64,000 bases of DNA from UBA5704 sp036380715 (GCA_036380715.1 DASVEF010000113.1:1-64000), one strand, 5' to 3'; counted from the stretch's first letter, positions 1 through 8,782 are shown. Program-made: numbers and translations. The notes: generated by a model from the letters alone, not told the origin.

Positions 1-127
1 CTCCCGCCGCCCGGGAGAGGGGGAAAACTCTCCAAAACGTCCTTCTGAGCGAAGCGAAGAAGCTGCCGCCCCCTCTCCCGGGTGGGTGTGAGTGCGGGTG
101 GGAGAGGGGGTCGGGGGGTGAGGGCTC
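1..127. repeat. REPIN-like double palindrome, copy 1 (cut by window edge)
   Basis: Two GC-rich hairpin arms of the type CTCCCG..CGGGAG face each other across an AT-richer spacer, and the right end finishes with GGGGTGAGGG. The same architecture recurs at 1915-2037, 58777-58880 and 63174-63290. The left outer arm is missing because the window starts inside the element. It lies directly downstream of the acyl-AMP ligase stop codon. Confidence 0.7.
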
Positions 128-1897
128 TCAGCCATGGGACCTCTCCCCCGCCCGGCCCCACCGCAGCCGCGCGTAGGCCAGGCCAGAGCGGGCCATGGCC
201 TTGGCCACGCGCAGGCCGGTGACCGGCTCGGGCGGCGCCAGCTCGCCGGCCAGGTAGAGTCGCAGAGCCTCGGAACGCCGGAGCTTGCCCGAAGAGGTGC
301 GGGGGAGCGTGCCCGGCTCCAGCACCTCGACCCGGTCGACGGCCAGCCCGGTGGCCCCCAGCACGGCCTCCCGGCACCGCTCGGGCAGGGCGGCGATCTC
401 GTCCTGCGTGGCTTGGCGCGCCGCCTCGACGAAGAGGGCCAGGACCTCCCCCTCGGCCTCTTCCGGCAGCCAGCTCGCCGCGACCACGCAGCCGGCGCGC
501 ACTCCGGGCAGGCCGTCGGCGGCGCGCTCGATCTCCTCCGGGGAGTAGTTGCGCCCGCGCAGGATGACCGCGTCCTTGGCGCGACCGGTCAGGTACAGCT
601 CGCCGTCGTGGAGGAAGCCGAGGTCGCCCGTGTCGAGCCAGCCGTCCTGCAGAGCGAGGGCCGTGGCCTCGGGCATCTCGAGGTAGCCCTCCATGAGCGA
701 CGGCCCCTGGATCCAAACCCGTCCCACCCTGCCGGGCGGCAGCTCGCGGCCGTGCTCGTCGAGGATGCGCAGCCGGAATCCGGGCACCGGCCGGCCGACC
801 GAGGCGATCTCCCGGCCGCCAGCGGCCTCGCGGGCGGTCCCCGCGCCGGTCAGGGCGTCGCGGTCGAAGCGGGCGGTGCGGAAAGGGCGATCCAGGTCCG
901 AGAAGGTGACGGCGAGCGCGGCCTCGGACAGGCCGTAGACCGGGGTCAGCGCCTCGGGCCGGAACCCCCAGCGCGAGAAGCGGTCGACGAAGGCGCGCAG
1001 CACGGACGGCGCCACCGGCTCGGCGCCGTTGAGCGCGGTCCGCCAGCAGGAGAGGTCGACCCCCTCCATCTCGGCGTCGGAGATCCGGTGCACGCAGAGG
1101 CTGTAGGCGAAGTTGGGCGCCGGCGAGATGGTGGCGCGGTAGCGCGAGATCGCACGCAGCCAGAGAGCCGGCCGGGCCACGAACAGCTCTGGCCCGATCA
1201 GGGTCAGCTCGGCGTCGCGCGCGAGCGCCGGGAAGACGCAGCCGATCAGGCCCATGTCGTGGTAGAGCGGGAGCCACGACACCGCGCTGTGGCGCAGCTC
1301 CGCGGTGTCCTGCCAGAAGCCGTTCAGGACCTCCACCTGCGCCACGATGCCGCGATGGCTGAGCGCGACCGGCTTCGGGTCGACGGTAGTGCCCGAGGAG
1401 AACTGGACCAGGGCGAGGTCCGAGGGCTCCGGATGGATCAGCCCGCCTTCCCCTGAGGGGAGCTCATCGAGGGTCCGGCAGCCGAGCCGAGGTCGCGCCG
1501 CAGCCATGGCCTCGCCGAGGATGCGCTTGACCCGGCCGTCGGCGAGGACCAGGACGGCGCCCGTGGCTTCCAGCATGCGCGCGGTGCGCCGCAGGTACTC
1601 ATCGAGCCGGCCCAGCCGGACCGGCGGGTAGAGCGGCGCCGGCACGGCGCCGGCGAGCAGGACGCCGAAAAACGCATCGAAGAACTCCGGGCCGGTGGGG
1701 AAGACGAGGGCCACGCGGTCGCCTCGTTCGACCCCCAGCGAGCGCAGCCTCCCACAGACTGCCAGAGCGCGGTCGCGCAGCTCCTCCCAGCCCATCCAGC
1801 GGTCCCGCTCCGCGCGGTCCAGGAAGCGGAGGCCGCCGGCGCCCGGCGCCCTTTCCAGGTAATCGACCAGCGTCTCAGCGGGTTTCTCAGAAGCCAT
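128..1897 (-). CDS. Fatty acyl-AMP ligase (FAAL-type AMP-binding protein)
   Basis: This is an adenylating enzyme that activates a fatty acid as acyl-AMP, normally for transfer to an acyl carrier protein. The ATP-binding motif FSSGTT lies about residue 165, followed by SWLPLYHDMGLIG, which is typical of the FAAL branch, then YGLSEAALAV, TGDLGF and a C-terminal PRTSSGKLRR. I use the ATG at 1897 (589 aa). A GTG at 1921 is in frame but lies inside a repeat element, so the longer start is less likely. It is the last gene of a reverse-strand cluster after a type III polyketide synthase, a membrane methyltransferase and a carrier protein. The likely role is loading an acyl starter onto that carrier. 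Family assignment is firm; the substrate is inferred. Confidence 0.9.
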   Translation of the reverse strand: MASEKPAETLVDYLERAPGAGGLRFLDRAERDRWMGWEELRDRALAVCGRLRSLGVERGDRVALVFPTGPEFFDAFFGVLLAGAVPAPLYPPVRLGRLDEYLRRTARMLEATGAVLVLADGRVKRILGEAMAAARPRLGCRTLDELPSGEGGLIHPEPSDLALVQFSSGTTVDPKPVALSHRGIVAQVEVLNGFWQDTAELRHSAVSWLPLYHDMGLIGCVFPALARDAELTLIGPELFVARPALWLRAISRYRATISPAPNFAYSLCVHRISDAEMEGVDLSCWRTALNGAEPVAPSVLRAFVDRFSRWGFRPEALTPVYGLSEAALAVTFSDLDRPFRTARFDRDALTGAGTAREAAGGREIASVGRPVPGFRLRILDEHGRELPPGRVGRVWIQGPSLMEGYLEMPEATALALQDGWLDTGDLGFLHDGELYLTGRAKDAVILRGRNYSPEEIERAADGLPGVRAGCVVAASWLPEEAEGEVLALFVEAARQATQDEIAALPERCREAVLGATGLAVDRVEVLEPGTLPRTSSGKLRRSEALRLYLAGELAPPEPVTGLRVAKAMARSGLAYARLRWGRAGERSHG

Positions 1898-1914
1898 ACT
1901 GGTCCACCGTCGGG

Positions 1915-2037
1915 CCCTCACCCCCGGCCCCTCTCCCGGAGGGAGAGGGGTGAAATCTCTGGAAAAAGCTTAGAAGATCGCGATTTTCACTGCCTTTTCC
2001 CCCTCTCCCTCCGGGAGAGGGGGTCAGGGGGTGAGGG
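1915..2037. repeat. REPIN-like double palindrome, copy 2
   Basis: Outer arms CCCTCACCCCC and GGGGGTGAGGG flank two inner hairpins (CCCTCTCCCGG..GGGAGAGGGG and its mirror), separated by an AT-richer spacer. It sits between the carrier protein gene and the acyl-AMP ligase gene, inside an otherwise tightly packed cluster, so it may affect read-through or mRNA stability there. Confidence 0.8.
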
Positions 2038-2046
2038 CTCAGCGTC

Positions 2047-2292
2047 TCAGCGGCCAAGCTTCCTCCGCACGATCGCCACCAGGTCGCCCACGGTCTCGAT
2101 CCCGGCCTCGTCCGCCTCGTCGAGGAAGATGCGGAAGCGGTTCTCCACCTCGGCGGCCAGGGTCAGCAGCCGGATCGAGTCGAGCCGCAGGTCCTCGACC
2201 AGCCGCATGTCGGGGGTGAGCGCGCCTTCCCACCCCAGGTGCAGCCGGGCCACCTCGGCGATGCCGGCGAGGATGACGGCCTCTTCGCTCAA
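2047..2292 (-). CDS. Acyl carrier protein
   Basis: An 81-residue four-helix carrier protein. The phosphopantetheine attachment site is the serine of LRLDSIRL (Ser39). The length and acidic character fit free-standing acyl carrier proteins. Its start overlaps the stop of the preceding methyltransferase gene by four bases (ATGA), so the two are translationally coupled. With the acyl-AMP ligase just downstream, it probably presents a fatty acyl chain to the type III polyketide synthase. It is not in a fatty-acid synthase context, so it is likely dedicated to this pathway. Confidence 0.88.
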   Translation of the reverse strand: MSEEAVILAGIAEVARLHLGWEGALTPDMRLVEDLRLDSIRLLTLAAEVENRFRIFLDEADEAGIETVGDLVAIVRRKLGR

Positions 2293-2861
2293 TTCATCTT
2301 CCCCGGGAGCAGCCGCGGGCGCTGCGAGAAGACCTCGGCATAGTCGGACACGCTCGACAGGGCCCGCTCTTCAGCGCGGATGCGCACCCGCAGCAGCAGC
2401 CCGTTGAGCAGGCTGAACACCGCGGCGGTCAGCCAGGCGGTGTGCACCAGGGGGAGCGCGGCGATCTCGGCGATCACGGCCAGGTAGTTGGGATGGCGCA
2501 GGAACCGGTACGGCCCGCCTGCGACCGGCGGCGCTCCCGGCAGGCAGACGATGCGGGTGGTCCAGCGCTCGCCGAGCGTGGCGATCACCCACCACCGCAG
2601 CGCCACGGCCAGGGCTAGCAGCGCCAGCATGGGGACGGCCAAGGCCGGCAGGAACGGCCGGTCGAGGAGCCAGACCTCCAAAGGACAGGCGATCAGAAAA
2701 GCGGTGTGGAGGAGCACCATCCAGCGGTAGTGCTCCGGCGACGCCTCGAACCCGCCGCGGGCGAGCAGGGCGCGCCGGTGCCGCTCCGCGATCCGCAGCT
2801 CGGCGAGCCGTCCCACCGCGACGGCGGCCACGAGGAGGGTGTAGAGGACGCGGGTGTCCAT
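2289..2861 (-). CDS. Isoprenylcysteine carboxyl methyltransferase family membrane protein
   Basis: A 190-residue integral membrane protein with about four hydrophobic segments. The ICMT-family signature is GGPYRFLRHPNYLAV, with a following E and a C-terminal RIRAEERAL. The start is the ATG at 2861, four bases after the polyketide synthase stop. Members of this family next to type III polyketide synthases (BpsB and SrsB are the known examples) O-methylate alkylpyrones or alkylresorcinols, so methylation of the lipid product is the best guess. Prenylcysteine methylation is unlikely here. Confidence 0.85.
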   Translation of the reverse strand: MDTRVLYTLLVAAVAVGRLAELRIAERHRRALLARGGFEASPEHYRWMVLLHTAFLIACPLEVWLLDRPFLPALAVPMLALLALAVALRWWVIATLGERWTTRIVCLPGAPPVAGGPYRFLRHPNYLAVIAEIAALPLVHTAWLTAAVFSLLNGLLLRVRIRAEERALSSVSDYAEVFSQRPRLLPGKMN

Positions 2862-2865
2862 GGCC

Positions 2866-3915
2866 TCACCACTGGAGCAGCACCAGCTCCGAGCAGAAGC
2901 CCGGGCCCATGGCGAGGAGCATGCCCCAGCTCCCCGAAGCGGGGCGGTGGCGCTCCAGAGTCTCCGCCAGGACCAGCAGGACCGAGGTGGAGGAGAGATT
3001 GCCGACCTGGCGCAGGCTGTCCCAGGTGACGTCGAGCGCGCCTTCAGGCAGCTCCAGCGCCTCCTGCATGGCCTCCAGCACTTTCGGGCCGCCCGGGTGG
3101 CAGACCCAGGAGGCGACGTCGGCGCGGGTGAGGCCGTGCTCGGCGAGGAAGGCGTCCACGTCCCGGCGCAGGAAGTCGCGAACGACCTGGGGGACGTCCG
3201 AGGAGAGCACGATGCGGAACCCGCTCTCCGAGATGTTCCAGCCCATGACCTTCTCGGAGTCGGGATAGAAGACCGAGCGGCTGGCGACGATCCGGGGGCC
3301 TGGCTCTCCACGCTCGTCTCCCACCACCAGGACGGCCGCGGCGCCGTCGCCGAACAGGCCGGTGGCGATGAGGTTGGGGATCGACAGGTCCTCCTCCTGG
3401 AGGGTCAGCGAGCAGAGCTCGACCGACAGCAGCAGGGCCACCTGGTCGGGGTAGGCGCGCACGTAGTCGGCCGCGCGCGCGATGCCGGCCGCGCCGGCCA
3501 CGCACCCGAGGCCGAAAATCGGCATCCTCTTGATCTGCGGGGAGAGGCCCAGGCGGTTGATCAGCCGCGCGTCGATCGACGGGGTGGCGACCCCGGTCAC
3601 CGTGACGAAGAGGATGGCGCCGAGGTCCGAGGCCGGGATGCCGGAGCGCTCCAGCGCGTCCAGCACCGCCTGCCCGCCCACCTCCTGGGCCACCCGGATC
3701 CAGGCGTCGTTCGCCTGCCCCCAGGTGGAGAGCCGGTCGTACTCCTCGATCGGCAGTGCGAGGTGGCGGCCCCCGACCAGGACGTTGCGGTGCAGCCTCT
3801 CCAGCCGTTCCGGGTTGAAAAAGCGGCCGTTCCACCTCCGGCGCAGGGCGGCCAGCAGGGTGTCCTGATCGTAGTAGTGCGGCGGGAGAGCCCGCCCGAC
3901 GGCGGCGATCCTCAC
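2866..3915 (-). CDS. Type III polyketide synthase (chalcone/stilbene synthase family)
   Basis: A 349-residue homodimeric thiolase-fold enzyme that extends an acyl starter with malonyl-CoA. The catalytic triad is visible: Cys138 in FGLGCVAGA, His273 in VCHPGGPK and Asn306 in VGNLSSTS. It begins a reverse-strand cluster with an ICMT-type methyltransferase, an acyl carrier protein and a fatty acyl-AMP ligase, which points to long-chain alkylresorcinol or alkylpyrone lipids. The presence of ligase and carrier suggests that the starter comes from free fatty acid via acyl-AMP and acyl-ACP rather than acyl-CoA. Product identity is inference. Confidence 0.92.
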   Translation of the reverse strand: MRIAAVGRALPPHYYDQDTLLAALRRRWNGRFFNPERLERLHRNVLVGGRHLALPIEEYDRLSTWGQANDAWIRVAQEVGGQAVLDALERSGIPASDLGAILFVTVTGVATPSIDARLINRLGLSPQIKRMPIFGLGCVAGAAGIARAADYVRAYPDQVALLLSVELCSLTLQEEDLSIPNLIATGLFGDGAAAVLVVGDERGEPGPRIVASRSVFYPDSEKVMGWNISESGFRIVLSSDVPQVVRDFLRRDVDAFLAEHGLTRADVASWVCHPGGPKVLEAMQEALELPEGALDVTWDSLRQVGNLSSTSVLLVLAETLERHRPASGSWGMLLAMGPGFCSELVLLQW

Positions 3916-4034
3916 GGCGTTAGCGCCCAGGGTTGAAAAATTCCATGATCAATGGCCGACTGGGAGGCTACCACAGTCTCCTCCACGGCCCCTGACACAC
4001 AACCCGCCGGAGGGGCGCCTTGTTCCACGCGCCT

Positions 4035-4466
4035 CTATGGCTGGAGCCCGGCGGCCGAGGCCGCCGCTCCCAGCAGGAGCCCGCAGAGGGAGTAGAGGAT
4101 CCACCAGGAGAAGACCAGCGACCACCACGGTCCCGGGGGGAGGCCGGCGATCCCGACCACGCTGACCACCAGCAGAGGGCCGCGGAAGACCCAGGCGATC
4201 CACCCTGTCAGCAGCCCGGTGAGCCAGCGGGCGCCGCCGCGCGCGTGGACCATCAGGAAGAGAGCGGAGAGGCCGACCGCTTCCAGGGCCCAGGTCGCCA
4301 GGGGGACCCACTGCGGGAGGGTCCGCCCGCCGGCCGCGGAGAACCGCGCGGGGTCGGGCGCCCGGCCCAGGGCCTCCAGGCCGACCTGAAAGAGCGCCAT
4401 GGCCAGGATCAGGAGCGGGATCGAGAAGAGCAGGAAGCGTCTCAAGGGAGGCCGATCATAACGCAA
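4035..4466 (-). CDS. Hypothetical membrane protein
   Basis: A 143-residue protein with about four hydrophobic segments: residues 9-28, 52-75, 80-105 and 112-140. The N-terminus is positively charged (RYDRPPLRRF), suggesting it faces the cytoplasm. No catalytic motif or known family is recognised. It stands alone on the reverse strand, diverging from the radical SAM operon that starts about 100 bases away, so the two may share a promoter region. Confidence 0.6.
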   Translation of the reverse strand: MRYDRPPLRRFLLFSIPLLILAMALFQVGLEALGRAPDPARFSAAGGRTLPQWVPLATWALEAVGLSALFLMVHARGGARWLTGLLTGWIAWVFRGPLLVVSVVGIAGLPPGPWWSLVFSWWILYSLCGLLLGAAASAAGLQP

Positions 4467-4563
4467 GCGCTGCGGCGCTGAAGTGGATTAGACTGGAGGG
4501 CCAATCCCTGGACCGAGACTGGCCGTATAGATCATAGAGGGCCAGGAGGTCCGGACGCTGCGC

Positions 4564-5448
4564 ATGACGGTCGCCCCTATCGAACCCGCCCCGGCTCCCC
4601 GCGTGGAGCTGCGCTCCCTCGACACCCTGTGGTTCCAGGTGGGAGGCACGGTCTGCAACCTGGCCTGCACCCACTGCTTCATCTCCTGCTCGCCGACCAA
4701 CCACACGCACGAGATGATGAGCCTCGCCGAGGTGAAGCGGTACCTGGACGAGGCGGCCGGGCTGGGCGTCCGCGAGTACTACTTCACGGGCGGCGAGCCG
4801 TTCCTGAACCCGGACATGGAGGCGATCCTGGAGGAAACCCTGAAGGTCGGTCCCGCCAGCGTCCTCACCAACGGCCTGCCGCTCGATCCGGCGCGCTGCG
4901 CCCGCCTCAAGGCGCTGGAGCAGGCGTCGGACTACTCGCTCGACCTCCGCGTCTCACTCGACGGCTGGGACGCCGCCACCAACGACCCGATCCGCGGCGA
5001 GGGGACCTTCGAACGCATCCTCGCCGGCGTGCGCAACCTGGTGCGGGCAGGGCTCAATCCCGTGATCACGGTGACCGAGGTCTGCCGCGAGGCGGGCAGC
5101 GACGAGGGCAAGGCGCGGTTCTTCGAGCTGCTGCGCTCCATGGAGATCGACCGGCCGCGGCTCAAGATCCTGCCGGTCTTCCAGATCGGCGCCGAGGCCG
5201 AGCGCGGCGGCGCCTACGAGGGCTGGCAGCGGCTGCGCGCAGGAGACGCGCCGGAAGGGGGCTGGGACCACCTGCAGTGCAGCGCCTGCCGCATGGTCAC
5301 AGACCAGGGGGTCTGGGTCTGTCCGATCCTGGTCAACGAGCCCTCGGGCAAGATGGGGGAGACCCTGGCCGATTCGCTCGGCAGCTTCCCCCTGGAGCAC
5401 TCCGCCTGCTGGACCTGCCACGTCTACGGCGTGAGCTGCCGGACCTGA
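4564..5448 (+). CDS. Radical SAM protein with extra C-terminal cysteines
   Basis: A 294-residue radical SAM enzyme. The [4Fe-4S] motif is CNLACTHC (Cys31, Cys35, Cys38), followed by the GGEP motif in YYFTGGEPFLNP. The C-terminal third holds seven more cysteines in HLQCSAC, VWVCP, HSACWTC and GVSCRT, so at least one auxiliary cluster is likely, as in SPASM/Twitch proteins. The ATG is preceded by AGGAGG at 4544-4549. It opens a tight forward operon with a metallophosphoesterase (one base gap), an FAD oxidoreductase and ferrochelatase. The substrate is unknown; no short precursor peptide gene was seen nearby. Confidence 0.88.
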   Translation: MTVAPIEPAPAPRVELRSLDTLWFQVGGTVCNLACTHCFISCSPTNHTHEMMSLAEVKRYLDEAAGLGVREYYFTGGEPFLNPDMEAILEETLKVGPASVLTNGLPLDPARCARLKALEQASDYSLDLRVSLDGWDAATNDPIRGEGTFERILAGVRNLVRAGLNPVITVTEVCREAGSDEGKARFFELLRSMEIDRPRLKILPVFQIGAEAERGGAYEGWQRLRAGDAPEGGWDHLQCSACRMVTDQGVWVCPILVNEPSGKMGETLADSLGSFPLEHSACWTCHVYGVSCRT

Positions 5449-5449
5449 G

Positions 5450-6409
5450 ATGTCGAAGCTGACCGTCCACCGCGGCATGGCGACCTGGGGGGAGAAGCTG
5501 GTCCCGCTCGGCCGCTTCCGCCAGGCCGTCGCCGGCGCCGGGCTCAGGCTCGCGCCCGAGGAGCGCGCCGCGGCCGTCCAGGCTTTCGTGGCCTCGATCC
5601 CCGATCCCACACCGGTCGAGGGCCCCTGGTCCCGCATCGCCGTGTTCGGCGGCGTCTACAACAACCACTTCGGCCTCGCCGAGCTGCTGGAGGACGCGGA
5701 GCGCCGGGGGGCCGAGGCGGTCTACTGCCTGGGCGACCTCGGCGGCTTCGGCCCGAACCCGGAGAAGGTCTGGCCCCTGCTGGTCCAGGGCGGCGTGCTG
5801 TCGATCCAGGGCAACTACGAGGAGTCGCTCGCCTCCGGCCGCGAGGACTGCAACTGCGGCTACACCGATCCGCGCGACAACCATTTCGCGGAGATCTCGT
5901 ACGGCTACACCGCGCGGCGCTGCTCGCCCGAATTCAAAGCCTGGATGGGCCGGCTCCCCCGGCGCCGCCGGGTGAGAGTCGGCGACCGCGAGCTGCTGCT
6001 CATCCACGGCTCGCCGCGACGGATCAACGAATTCCTCTTCCGGTCGACCTCGCCGGTCCCCTTCCTGGAGGTGCTGCTCGACCAGCACCGCTGCGACGGC
6101 CTGCTGTGCACGCACACCGGGCTCCACTGGCACCGCCGCCTGCCGTCCGGCCGCGACGTGGTCAACGCCGGCGTGATCGGCCGGCCGGCCAACGATGGAC
6201 AGGCCGGCGTCTGGTACGCCCTTCTGGAAGCGCGGGACGGGGATTTGAGCGTCGAGCACGTGCCGCTGGCGTACGACCACCAGGGGCTCGCCGCGGAGAT
6301 GCGCTCCGAAGGGTTGCCGGAGGAGTTCGTCGAAACCATTTTGACCGGATGGTGGACTACCTGTTTAGAGATCCTGCCCGCCCGTGAACGGGCGGCGTCC
6401 CGTTTCTGA
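5450..6409 (+). CDS. Divergent metallophosphoesterase family protein
   Basis: A 319-residue protein with the calcineurin-like phosphoesterase fold. GDLGGFG (95-101), GNYE (121-124), LLLIHGS (183-188) and a THTGLHWHR stretch (221-229) correspond to metal-binding blocks II-V. The first block, normally DxH in a SDIHGN context, reads AVFGGVYNNHFGL, so the usual Asp and His are absent. It may bind one metal or use other ligands. The first 55 residues are an extra N-terminal segment. It follows the radical SAM gene after one base and is probably co-translated. The activity is unknown. Confidence 0.78.
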   Translation: MSKLTVHRGMATWGEKLVPLGRFRQAVAGAGLRLAPEERAAAVQAFVASIPDPTPVEGPWSRIAVFGGVYNNHFGLAELLEDAERRGAEAVYCLGDLGGFGPNPEKVWPLLVQGGVLSIQGNYEESLASGREDCNCGYTDPRDNHFAEISYGYTARRCSPEFKAWMGRLPRRRRVRVGDRELLLIHGSPRRINEFLFRSTSPVPFLEVLLDQHRCDGLLCTHTGLHWHRRLPSGRDVVNAGVIGRPANDGQAGVWYALLEARDGDLSVEHVPLAYDHQGLAAEMRSEGLPEEFVETILTGWWTTCLEILPARERAASRF

Positions 6410-6424
6410 CCGGAGGCCCGAACC

Positions 6425-7639
6425 ATGTCCACGCCCAAACCATCCAAACCGCACGTCGCCATCCTGGGAGCCGGCCCCACCGGCCTCGAAGCCGCGCTGG
6501 CCGCGGCCGAAGGGGGCTTCCCGTTCACCGTGTACGAGGCCGCTCCCGAGGTCGCTGGCAACATCCGGTCCTGGGGCCACGTGCGCCTGTTCACGCCCTG
6601 GGAGATGAACGTCTCGCCGCGCATGCGGCGCCATCTGGAGGCGGCCGGGGTCGAGGCTCCGGACGGCGCCGAATGTCCGACTGGCCGCGAGCTGGCCGAC
6701 CGGCTGCTCGCCCGGATCGCCGCTCTGCCGGCCGTCGCTCCCAACCTCCGGCTCGGCGCGCGGGTGCGGGCGATCGGCCGCGAGGGGCTGCTCAAGCACG
6801 AGGAGATCGCGACCGCGGAGCGCGGCCGGCGGCCGTTCCGCCTCCTCGTCTCCGACGCGTCCGGCCGCGAGTGGACCGATAGGGCCAACGTGGTGATCGA
6901 CGCGACCGGCACCTACGGCAACCCGAACACCCTCGGCGACGGCGGCATCCCCGCTCCGGGCGAGCGCTCGCTGGACTCGCTGGAGAACGCGATCCGCCGC
7001 CACATCCCGGACTTCTCGCGGGAGGCGCAGGTGTGGGCGGGCAGGACCGTGCTCCTCGCCGGCGCCGGCCACTCGGCGCAGACCGCCGCGCGCGACTTGG
7101 CAGAGCTGGCGCGGCAGGCTCCCGGCACACGGGTGATCTGGGCGGTGCGCAACCCCTCCCCGGGCTGGGGGACCCACGAGGGCGACCCGCTCCCCGAGCG
7201 GGCCCGCCTGGCCGCCGAGGCCGCGGCCCTGGCGGGAGGGGCCTCGCCGGCCGTCGAAGCGCACCGCGCCGTGGCCGTCGAAGAAGTCTCCTCTCAGGAC
7301 GGCCGGCTCCGGGTGGTGCTGCGCAATGGCGCCGGGCCGGAAGAGGTCCTGGTCGACCGCATCCTCTCCCTGACCGGCTACGTCGGCGACCACGAGCTCT
7401 ACCGCCAGCTCCAGGTCCACGAGTGCTACGCCACCTGCGGCCCGATCAAGCTGTCGGCCGCCCTGCTCGGCGCGGGCGGGGGCGACTGCCTCTCGCAGAC
7501 CAGCCACGGGGTCGACACCCTGACCAATCCCGAGCCCGGCCTGTTCATCCTGGGCAGCAAGTCCTACGGCAGGAACAACACCTTCCTGATGCGGGTCGGC
7601 TGGGAGCAGGTCGGAGAGGTGTTCGGGCTGTTGGGTTAG
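6425..7639 (+). CDS. FAD/NAD(P)-binding oxidoreductase
   Basis: A 404-residue two-dinucleotide-binding-domain flavoprotein. The FAD Rossmann motif is AILGAGPTGLEAA (from residue 12) and the second nucleotide-binding motif is LLAGAGHSAQTAARDLA near residue 210. A FTPWEMNVSP stretch and DATGTYGNP resemble flavin monooxygenase/CzcO-type proteins. The C-terminal part closes with LFILGSKSYGRNNTFL. It is the third gene of the radical SAM operon, 15 bases after the metallophosphoesterase. The substrate is unknown; involvement in the same modification pathway is inferred from spacing alone. Confidence 0.8.
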   Translation: MSTPKPSKPHVAILGAGPTGLEAALAAAEGGFPFTVYEAAPEVAGNIRSWGHVRLFTPWEMNVSPRMRRHLEAAGVEAPDGAECPTGRELADRLLARIAALPAVAPNLRLGARVRAIGREGLLKHEEIATAERGRRPFRLLVSDASGREWTDRANVVIDATGTYGNPNTLGDGGIPAPGERSLDSLENAIRRHIPDFSREAQVWAGRTVLLAGAGHSAQTAARDLAELARQAPGTRVIWAVRNPSPGWGTHEGDPLPERARLAAEAAALAGGASPAVEAHRAVAVEEVSSQDGRLRVVLRNGAGPEEVLVDRILSLTGYVGDHELYRQLQVHECYATCGPIKLSAALLGAGGGDCLSQTSHGVDTLTNPEPGLFILGSKSYGRNNTFLMRVGWEQVGEVFGLLG

Positions 7640-7651
7640 ACTCACCCGGCC

Positions 7652-8782
7652 ATGAAGTACTTCGGCCGGCCTGACTTTCAGCACACAGAGATCCCGGCGG
7701 TGGGTGTCCTCCTGGCGAACCTGGGGACGCCCGACGCGCCGGACTCGCCCGCCCTCCGCCGCTACCTCCGCGAGTTCCTGCTCGATCCAAGGGTGATCGA
7801 GCTGCCGCGCGCGCTCTGGTGGACGATCCTCCACCTGTTCGTGCTCCCCCGCCGGCCCAGACAGTCCGCCGCGCTCTACCAGAAGGTCTGGACTGAGGAG
7901 GGCTCGCCTCTCCTGATCATCAGCCGGAGGCAGGCGGCGGCGCTGCAGGAGGCCCTGCGCCGCGAGGTCGGCAATCCGCTCCACGTCGCGCTCGGCATGC
8001 GCTACGGCAACCCCTCGGTCCGGACGGCGTTGCGCGAGCTGGAGGCGAAGGGGTGTCGGCGCATCCTCGTCCTGCCCTTCTACCCGCAGTACGCGGCGGT
8101 GACCACCGGCTCGACCTTCGACGCCGTGGCCGCCGAGCTCGCCACCTGGCGCTGGGTGCCGGAGATCCGCACAATCAACGGCTATCACGACGACCCCGAG
8201 TACATCCGGGCGCTCGCCGCGAGCATCCGCGACGCCTGGGCGGACGGCGGGCCGGCCGAGAAGCTTCTCTTCTCGTTCCACGGCATCCCGCAGCGCTACT
8301 TCGACGCCGGCGATCCCTATTTCTGCTTCTGCCACAAGCTCGCCCGCCTCACGGCCGAGGAGCTGGGGCTGCCGCGCGAGCGCTGGGAAGTCTCGTTCCA
8401 GTCGCTCTTCGGCAAGGAGGAGTGGCTCAAGCCGTACACGGACAAGACGATCACGGCCATGGCCAAGGCAGGGATCCGGAGCCTCGACGTGGTCTGCCCG
8501 GGGTTCTCGGCCGACTGCCTGGAGACGCTGGAAGAGATCGACGAACAGAACCGCGAGATCTTCCTGCACGCCGGCGGCGAGCGGTACCGCTACATCCCCG
8601 CCCTCAACGACCGGCCCGACCACATCCAGGCGATCGCCGGCCTGGTCCTGCGCCACCTCCAGGGTTGGGTGGAGCCTGCCTGGAACGAGGAACGCGCGGA
8701 GAGCGAAGCGGCCTTTGCCGACGGCCGCGCCGCGGCCATGCGCGCCCACCCGGCCCCCGTCGACGCCGGCTACGGGCGTTGA
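7652..8782 (+). CDS. hemH: Ferrochelatase
   Basis: Inserts Fe(II) into a porphyrin in the last steps of heme synthesis. The 376-residue protein has the N-terminal LLANLGTPDAP signature, the catalytic His210 in FSFHGIPQRYF and the acidic motif SADCLETLEEI (about 286-296). Three cysteines or histidines in DPYFCFCHKLAR occupy the region that can hold a [2Fe-2S] cluster in some ferrochelatases, but this is not proven. It ends the radical SAM operon 12 bases after the oxidoreductase. No other heme gene is in the window. Confidence 0.95.
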   Translation: MKYFGRPDFQHTEIPAVGVLLANLGTPDAPDSPALRRYLREFLLDPRVIELPRALWWTILHLFVLPRRPRQSAALYQKVWTEEGSPLLIISRRQAAALQEALRREVGNPLHVALGMRYGNPSVRTALRELEAKGCRRILVLPFYPQYAAVTTGSTFDAVAAELATWRWVPEIRTINGYHDDPEYIRALAASIRDAWADGGPAEKLLFSFHGIPQRYFDAGDPYFCFCHKLARLTAEELGLPRERWEVSFQSLFGKEEWLKPYTDKTITAMAKAGIRSLDVVCPGFSADCLETLEEIDEQNREIFLHAGGERYRYIPALNDRPDHIQAIAGLVLRHLQGWVEPAWNEERAESEAAFADGRAAAMRAHPAPVDAGYGR

